Shown: positions 58,430 through 64,000 of the stretch, piece by piece
Layout: every line of letters starts with the position of its first letter
Position numbering within the stretch: position 1 is the first letter of the stretch
Assembly (NCBI GenBank): GCA_903831655.1
Contig: CAIKYO010000437.1
Span: 1-64,000, forward strand
Length of the DNA stretch: 64,000 nucleotides
From: an uncultured Burkholderiales bacterium
GTDB taxonomy: Bacteria > Pseudomonadota > Gammaproteobacteria > Burkholderiales > Burkholderiaceae_C
Direction of reading: 5' to 3'
Translations under genes and position numbers: made by a program
The notes under the pieces: generated by a model
Database searches by the model: none
Seen by the model: only the letters and a program-made list of their open reading frames with translations
Told to the model about the DNA's origin: nothing

Positions 58430-59908
58430 TCACTGCTCGGCCACCCAATTCACCAAAGCATCTAAAACAGGGCGTGCTGTGTTCGCCTTGGCGTCGTTCA
58501 CCAGCGCCACCACAATGAAGCGCGCGCCGGTTTGGGTTTGAACAAATCCTGCAACACCCATCACATCTTTTAAGCTGCCTGTTTTCAAGTGGGCCATCAC
58601 GCCCAAAGTGCTCCTCTCCAAGGTTCCTTCCTGACCCACACTGGGCAATGAGGCCAACAACTCAGGCATCCACGGAGATCTCCAACCCCAACTGAGCACA
58701 TCGGCCAAACCACTGGCTGAAATGCTCTCGCTTCGACTCAGTCCTGAGCCTTTGTCGAGTACCGGAAGTTGTGTGGACTTGGGCATGTTTCGAACCCACC
58801 AAGATTTGACCTTTTCTTGGGACTGCTCAAAGCTTGCGGGTACTGAACCACCCAAACTCAAACTCAAAAAAAGTTGTTGGGCCATCACGTTGTTGGAGAA
58901 TTTGTTCATGTCTCTGATGATCTGTGCCAATGTGCTTGAACTCTCAACCCACAAGGGTTTGAGAGCGGCAGGCACCAAGCCCGCCCGCACCTTTCCCGTC
59001 ACCCCGCCCCCAAGCGCAGACCACATCCCTGCCAATGCCCGCTCGGTGTACTCTTGAGGCTTGGGGTACGCCAAGGGCCAAGTGCGCTCAGCACATTCAC
59101 TGGCATATGCGCCCTTGAATAAAAGTGCGTTTGGATTGTCAAAGTTGACCTTCAACATCGCTCTGTAATCCAAACATGGTCCCGAGACGAGAGGCACTGC
59201 GGCTTGAACAGTGAGTCCTTGAAGGGGGGGCTGAACTTGTACACGAGCCACCCCTGATTGGACATCAGGCACAAAGGTGATGAGCAAGGCATTGAAGTTG
59301 ATCAACAAGGCATCTGCACCCACGTTGTAGGGCCGCAGGGGTTGGTCATCAAAGCCGCCTGGATCTTGACTCATGGGCTCAAACACACTTTTGTCAAACA
59401 CCAAATCGCCTTGGATGCGTTTGATCCCAAATGCCCTGAGTTTTTGAAGCATCCGCCACGCGTTGTCCAAACTCAATTTGGGGTCCCCACCGCCTTTGAT
59501 GTAGATGTTGCCTTCAAGCACGCCGTCACTGCTTAATTCACCTTCTTTGTAAAAGGCGGTCTTCCAAGTAAAGCCAGGCCCCAACTGATCCAAAGCGACC
59601 TGTGTGGTCAAGAGCTTCATGAGAGAAGCGGGCGTTCTGGCTACGCCTGCTCGGTGAGCGAGCAAAACACCACCCTCCAGCGAACCCCCTTTGGGCGCAT
59701 CCAAAGACCTCACCACCGCGCTCAAACTGCTCTCAGCAATGCCCGTCTTTTTGAGTTGCAACTCCACACTTGCAGGCAAGCCTTGGCCCAGGGTCCATAG
59801 AGGTGCGAACAACGCAACCCAGAGCACAAGGCCCACTTTGAACCGCCTTAAAATCAAAGGCACACCCATGGCGTTGGAACCTATGCCTTGGCTCTCACAA
59901 CTTTTCAT
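58430..59908 (-). CDS. dacB: D-alanyl-D-alanine carboxypeptidase/endopeptidase (PBP4 type)
   Basis: TPASLMKL (SxxK), KFSNNVMAQ (SxN), HLKTGSLKDVMGVAGFV (KTG). Confidence 0.94.
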   Translation of the reverse strand: MKSCESQGIGSNAMGVPLILRRFKVGLVLWVALFAPLWTLGQGLPASVELQLKKTGIAESSLSAVVRSLDAPKGGSLEGGVLLAHRAGVARTPASLMKLLTTQVALDQLGPGFTWKTAFYKEGELSSDGVLEGNIYIKGGGDPKLSLDNAWRMLQKLRAFGIKRIQGDLVFDKSVFEPMSQDPGGFDDQPLRPYNVGADALLINFNALLITFVPDVQSGVARVQVQPPLQGLTVQAAVPLVSGPCLDYRAMLKVNFDNPNALLFKGAYASECAERTWPLAYPKPQEYTERALAGMWSALGGGVTGKVRAGLVPAALKPLWVESSSTLAQIIRDMNKFSNNVMAQQLFLSLSLGGSVPASFEQSQEKVKSWWVRNMPKSTQLPVLDKGSGLSRSESISASGLADVLSWGWRSPWMPELLASLPSVGQEGTLERSTLGVMAHLKTGSLKDVMGVAGFVQTQTGARFIVVALVNDAKANTARPVLDALVNWVAEQ

Positions 59909-59950
59909 CGGTCCTCACCCCCAACTGTAGAAACTCACGATAATTGCACA

Positions 59951-60667
59951 ATGAACTTTCTTTGCACCGACACCAGCACCGACACCCTGTCGCTCAGCAT
60001 CAACTGTGGTGATGAGCACTTTGCTTTCGATGCCGTCGGTGCCCCCAAGTCCTCAGACCTGATCATCTCACACTGCCTGGAGGGGCTTCAATCCTTGGGC
60101 CTTGGGTGGAGCGACCTGCGTGCTTTGGTCTACAACCAAGGGCCTGGGTCTTTCACTGGGCTTAGAACGTCCTGCGCCGTTTTGCAAGGCTTTTCCTTGG
60201 TTCATGCCTTGCCTTGCCTTGGATTTTCTTCGCTGTTGGTTGTGGCACAACAAGCCCATGCCCTTCAGCCCACAGCTCAGCGTTTTCTTTGTGTCTTGGA
60301 TGCTCGCATGGGAGAGATCTATTGGGCCGCATATGAGTGGGCCCATGGCAATTGGATCACCCGAATCGCCCCCCAAGTTGGTGCGCCGCAAACGATCACG
60401 CCTCCACTTGAATGGCAAGATGGCTTGGCCCAAGAGGTCTGGTTTGTAGGTCACACGCAACTCGAAACGCTTGAACCCTTGAGGGAAAAGCACCCCAGCT
60501 TAAAACTCAATCCCCATGCAAGCGCTCTCAATGCCTTGGCACAACTCTTTTACAGCCTCGGTCAAAGTGCCACATGGGCACAAGAGGGGGTTGCCATGCC
60601 GCTTTATGTCCGAAACCAAGTGGCGCAAACCACCGCTCAAAGGAAAGAAGCTCAACGCCTCAGCTGA
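59951..60667 (+). CDS. tsaB: tRNA threonylcarbamoyladenosine biosynthesis protein TsaB
   Basis: MNFLCTDTSTDTLSLSINCG; YNQGPGSFTGLRTSCAVLQGFS. Confidence 0.94.
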   Translation: MNFLCTDTSTDTLSLSINCGDEHFAFDAVGAPKSSDLIISHCLEGLQSLGLGWSDLRALVYNQGPGSFTGLRTSCAVLQGFSLVHALPCLGFSSLLVVAQQAHALQPTAQRFLCVLDARMGEIYWAAYEWAHGNWITRIAPQVGAPQTITPPLEWQDGLAQEVWFVGHTQLETLEPLREKHPSLKLNPHASALNALAQLFYSLGQSATWAQEGVAMPLYVRNQVAQTTAQRKEAQRLS

Positions 60668-60675
60668 GCCTTGCT

Positions 60676-61149
60676 ATGCAGCCCATGCCCCATGAGCCCA
60701 ACCCTTCTTTGCATTTGGTGCCCTTGGACGAAGAACGCCTTGATGCGTTGCTTCGCATAGAACAATCCGTTTATTCAAATCCTTGGAGTCGCGGAAATTT
60801 TTTGGATGCCATCAAACACAACAACTGGTGTTACCTTTTGATGCATGAATCCACCTTGGTCGGCTATTTTGTGGCAATGATGGGTTTTCAAGAGGTTCAC
60901 CTCTTGAACATCACCGTCGCCAAAGACCACCAAGGACAAGGCTTGGGCCTTTATTTGTTAGAAAACGTCAAAACACTCTCCAAAGCAGTTCAAGCCCAAT
61001 GGATTTGGCTAGAAGTGCGGGTGAGCAACACACGGGCCATTGAGGTCTACCAAACCTTTGGTTTTCAAAGGGTGGGGGAGCGTAAAAATTATTATCCCCT
61101 GCGCCCAGGCATTCGCGAGGACGCTATGATCATGAGTCTGAGACTTTAA
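60676..61149 (+). CDS. rimI: Ribosomal protein S18-alanine N-acetyltransferase
   Basis: GNAT fold: LLNITVAKDHQGQGLGLYLLENV; EVRVSNTRAIEVYQTFGFQRVGERKNYY. Confidence 0.93.
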   Translation: MQPMPHEPNPSLHLVPLDEERLDALLRIEQSVYSNPWSRGNFLDAIKHNNWCYLLMHESTLVGYFVAMMGFQEVHLLNITVAKDHQGQGLGLYLLENVKTLSKAVQAQWIWLEVRVSNTRAIEVYQTFGFQRVGERKNYYPLRPGIREDAMIMSLRL

Positions 61150-61153
61150 ATCC

Positions 61154-62041
61154 ATGACCCTGAACATCACCCCTAGGCGTGACGCCATGCTGCAAGAAAT
61201 GGGCATCGTGCTGTTTGCCAGAAATCCCAGCTCCCGCACCCAAGCCCCGGTTGCTCGGGTCTCACACGCGCCTGTGCGAGTGGGCATGACTGCACTCGCG
61301 CCAAAGGCACAAGCCAAGGTCTCATCACCCCCCGTCTCCGCGCCTCTCGCGCTAGAGAGCACGTTGCGCCCAACACCGCATGGCACCCCGACGCAGCAAC
61401 CCATGCCTGATTTGCAAGCCCTCTCCTGGGAAGCTTTGAATGCGTGTGCTGCATCCTGCGACCGATGCCATTTGGGAGCACAAGCACCAGCCAGACACTT
61501 TGGCTCTAAGCCTTTGCTACCCGCTCCTGTCTTGACCAACGAACAACCCCAAGCGGTCTCGTGGCTTGTGGTCTCAGATGTTCCCAAATTGGGTCTAGAC
61601 CAACAAGCTCATGTTTTCAACGCAGCCAGTCAGCCCCTTTTTGAGCAATTCTTCAAAGCCCTGGGCGCAACTCTACCCCTCGAGCACGCTTGGGGCGAGG
61701 CGGTTTACTTGACCTCTGCACTCAAATGCGTTCCCACCCAACACGAAGATGCATTGCGAAAAGAAAGCCTCATTTGTTTGGCGTTTTTGCGTGAACAAAT
61801 TCGTCGCTTAAAGCCCAAGGTCATCGTCGTGATGGGGCGCGTTGCTGCCCAACTTTTATTGACTGGCACACCTGAACAAGATCAACCCCTGGGTCGACTC
61901 AGAGGCAAGGCCCTGAGCTTTGAGGGAACACCCATGGTTGTGACTTATTCACCAGAATTCTTACTTCACGCCCAACCAGACAAAGCGCTTTGTTGGGAAG
62001 ATCTGTGCTTGGCACAATCCATCGAGGCCCAAACTGCATGA
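61154..62041 (+). CDS. Uracil-DNA glycosylase family protein (Fe-S type)
   Basis: CAASCDRCHLGA; VYLTSALKCVP; VIVVMGRVAAQLLL; VVTYSPEFLLHAQPDKALCWEDL. Confidence 0.88.
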   Translation: MTLNITPRRDAMLQEMGIVLFARNPSSRTQAPVARVSHAPVRVGMTALAPKAQAKVSSPPVSAPLALESTLRPTPHGTPTQQPMPDLQALSWEALNACAASCDRCHLGAQAPARHFGSKPLLPAPVLTNEQPQAVSWLVVSDVPKLGLDQQAHVFNAASQPLFEQFFKALGATLPLEHAWGEAVYLTSALKCVPTQHEDALRKESLICLAFLREQIRRLKPKVIVVMGRVAAQLLLTGTPEQDQPLGRLRGKALSFEGTPMVVTYSPEFLLHAQPDKALCWEDLCLAQSIEAQTA

Positions 62042-62892
62042 CTTTCACCGAACAACTGCGCCACGCAAGAGCCCTTAACCATTCCATGTTGTGCGTGGGC
62101 TTGGACCCAGAACCCAGCAAATTTCCCACGGCTTGGCACGCAAATCCCCATAAAATTTTTGATTTCTGTGCAGCCATTGTTGACGCATGCGCCGATCTTG
62201 CCGTGGCCTTTAAGCCTCAAATTGCGTATTTCGCAGCCCATGGTGCTGAGGCCCAGTTGAGCGCCTTGATTGAGCACATCCGTCGTGTCGCACCCCATGT
62301 GCCCGTGATCTTGGATGTCAAACGAGGCGACATTGGTTCAACCGCTGAGCAGTATGCAATCGAGGCGTTTGAGCGCTACGGTGCCGATGCGCTCACCCTA
62401 TCACCCTACATGGGACAAGATTCCATCGCTCCCTATCTCAAGTACCACGGCAAAGGTGCATTTTTATTGTGCAGAACCTCTAACCCCGGAGGAGATGACT
62501 TGCAAAATTTACGCCTCAAGTCCCCATCTCACGAACCCAAACTCTACGAGCACATTGCTCACTTGGCCCAGCACGAGTGGAACACCAACCAACAATTGGG
62601 TTTGGTGGTGGGAGCCACCTATCCCTCAGAGCTCAAACGTGTGCGAGAGATTGCGCCCACCTTGCCGCTCTTGATTCCGGGCATCGGCGCTCAAGGAGGA
62701 GACGCCATGAGCACGGTCAAAGCGGCCTGGGTCGATGAAAGTGTTCCCGTTGTCATTAGCTCATCGCGTGCCATTTTGTACGCCTCAAGAGCGTCAGATT
62801 TTGCCGCTCAATCCAGAGCGGTTGCCGCTCAAACTCGGCAACTCTTAGAGGACTGCTTGAGCCAAGTGGTGGCGGAACAAAACAAGGCTTAA
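62038..62892 (+). CDS. pyrF: Orotidine-5'-phosphate decarboxylase
   Basis: [54 protein letters not shown] overlap with preceding ORF. Confidence 0.96.
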   Translation: MTFTEQLRHARALNHSMLCVGLDPEPSKFPTAWHANPHKIFDFCAAIVDACADLAVAFKPQIAYFAAHGAEAQLSALIEHIRRVAPHVPVILDVKRGDIGSTAEQYAIEAFERYGADALTLSPYMGQDSIAPYLKYHGKGAFLLCRTSNPGGDDLQNLRLKSPSHEPKLYEHIAHLAQHEWNTNQQLGLVVGATYPSELKRVREIAPTLPLLIPGIGAQGGDAMSTVKAAWVDESVPVVISSSRAILYASRASDFAAQSRAVAAQTRQLLEDCLSQVVAEQNKA

Positions 62893-64000
62893 GTCGCGTT
62901 GTTGAACTCGTTCAACATCTTTTTCAAGTACTTGCCCGTGTAACTGCTCTCGATTTGGGCCAGCAACTCTGGGGTTCCAACACCCACCACTTGACCGCCA
63001 CCGCTCCCACCCTCGGGGCCCATGTCAATCAACCAGTCGGCCGTTTTGATGACGTCCAAATTGTGCTCAATGATCACAATGGTATTGCCCGCATCCCTTA
63101 AGCGGTGCAACACTTTGAGCAGCATTTCAATGTCTGCAAAATGCAAGCCCGTGGTCGGTTCATCCAAAATGTAGAGCGTTCTCCCCGTGTCACGCTTTGA
63201 CAATTCGAGCGCCAATTTCACCCTCTGCGCCTCACCTCCGGATAGGGTGGTGGCCGATTGACCCAGCTTCAAATAGCTCAAACCCACTTCCATCAAGGTT
63301 TGTAGTTTGCGGTGAATCGTGGGCACTGCTTGAAAACAATCCAAGGCCGCCTCAACGGTCAAGTCCAAAATCTGCGCGATGTTGAGCCCTTTGTAGCGAA
63401 CCTCCAAAGTTTCGCGGTTGTACCTCTTGCCCAAACAAACATCACAAGGGACGTAAACATCTGGCAAAAAGTGCATCTCCACCCTCACCACACCGTCTCC
63501 TTGGCAAGCCTCGCATCGCCCCCCTTCGACGTTAAAAGAGAAACGTCCTGCACCGTAGCCCCGCTCCTTGGCAAGTGACATCTCTGACAACAACTCCCTG
63601 ATCGGCGTCATGAGACCCGTGTAAGTGGCAGGGTTGCTCCTGGGTGTGCGACCAATGGGGGACTGGTCGACATTGATCACTTTGTCAAACTGCTCCAAAC
63701 CCGTGATCTCATCGTGTTCAGCAGGCTCCTCGTGCGCTCGGTACAAGTGCTTGGCAGCAGCGGTGAACAAGGTATCGTTGACCAACGTGGATTTGCCAGA
63801 GCCCGACACCCCAGTCACACAAGTCATGAGACCCACAGGTATATGGACCGTGACGTTTTGCAAGTTGTTGCCTCTTGCACCCTTCACCGACAAACTCAAG
63901 CCCTGTGTACTTTGGCCCTCACCTGCTGCCATCTTGGTACTCGAGGGCCCTGGCTGCTCTGCTTGCAAGACATCCGCATCTTGCCCCTTTGATGCCATGC
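62889..64000 (-). CDS. uvrA: Excinuclease ABC subunit UvrA, C-terminal part (gene continues beyond right edge)
   Basis: [18 protein letters not shown] Walker [28 protein letters not shown] Zn finger; [16 protein letters not shown] signature. Confidence 0.97.
   Translation of the reverse strand, partial: MASKGQDADVLQAEQPGPSSTKMAAGEGQSTQGLSLSVKGARGNNLQNVTVHIPVGLMTCVTGVSGSGKSTLVNDTLFTAAAKHLYRAHEEPAEHDEITGLEQFDKVINVDQSPIGRTPRSNPATYTGLMTPIRELLSEMSLAKERGYGAGRFSFNVEGGRCEACQGDGVVRVEMHFLPDVYVPCDVCLGKRYNRETLEVRYKGLNIAQILDLTVEAALDCFQAVPTIHRKLQTLMEVGLSYLKLGQSATTLSGGEAQRVKLALELSKRDTGRTLYILDEPTTGLHFADIEMLLKVLHRLRDAGNTIVIIEHNLDVIKTADWLIDMGPEGGSGGGQVVGVGTPELLAQIESSYTGKYLKKMLNEFNNAT

Noticed and set aside
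61009-61587. 192-aa minus-strand ORF over rimI/UDG
   Set aside because: Antisense to well-supported genes; low-complexity composition.
1-64000. CRISPR arrays, prophage, IS elements, restriction-modification or toxin-antitoxin systems
   Set aside because: No repeat-spacer pattern, transposase, integrase, methylase/endonuclease or TA pair was recognised in any of the ORFs.

Overview
This looks like a 64 kb core-chromosome window from a betaproteobacterium, most likely order Burkholderiales (inferred from gene order such as tctDE-like two-component system / marR / recA / recX / sucCD / terC / moaC, pgk-pyk-fba-purC and tsaB-rimI-UDG-pyrF). It is dense and mostly housekeeping. I found no rRNA, tRNA, insertion sequence, prophage or CRISPR array. 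About 46 protein-coding genes are supported, two of them cut by the window edges (hpf at the left, uvrA at the right). The observations I consider most worth follow-up are: (1) a divergent gene pair of eukaryote-like chromatin domains, a topoisomerase III with a Lys/Ala-rich linker plus C-terminal SWIB domain, head-to-head with a SET-domain methyltransferase; (2) a structured corA leader with an unlisted 40-codon Pro/Thr/Ser-rich upstream ORF whose stop codon lies inside a hairpin just before corA; (3) an eight-gene lipid-modification / photo-oxidative-stress-like cluster headed by an exported glutathione peroxidase, with no ECF sigma/anti-sigma pair in this window; (4) an orphan form II CoxL-like molybdenum hydroxylase large subunit; (5) an SGNH-hydrolase-like lipoprotein whose nucleophile Ser is replaced by Ala; (6) a perfect 9-bp inverted repeat in front of marR. 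All functional names come from reading the translations by eye; no database search was run.
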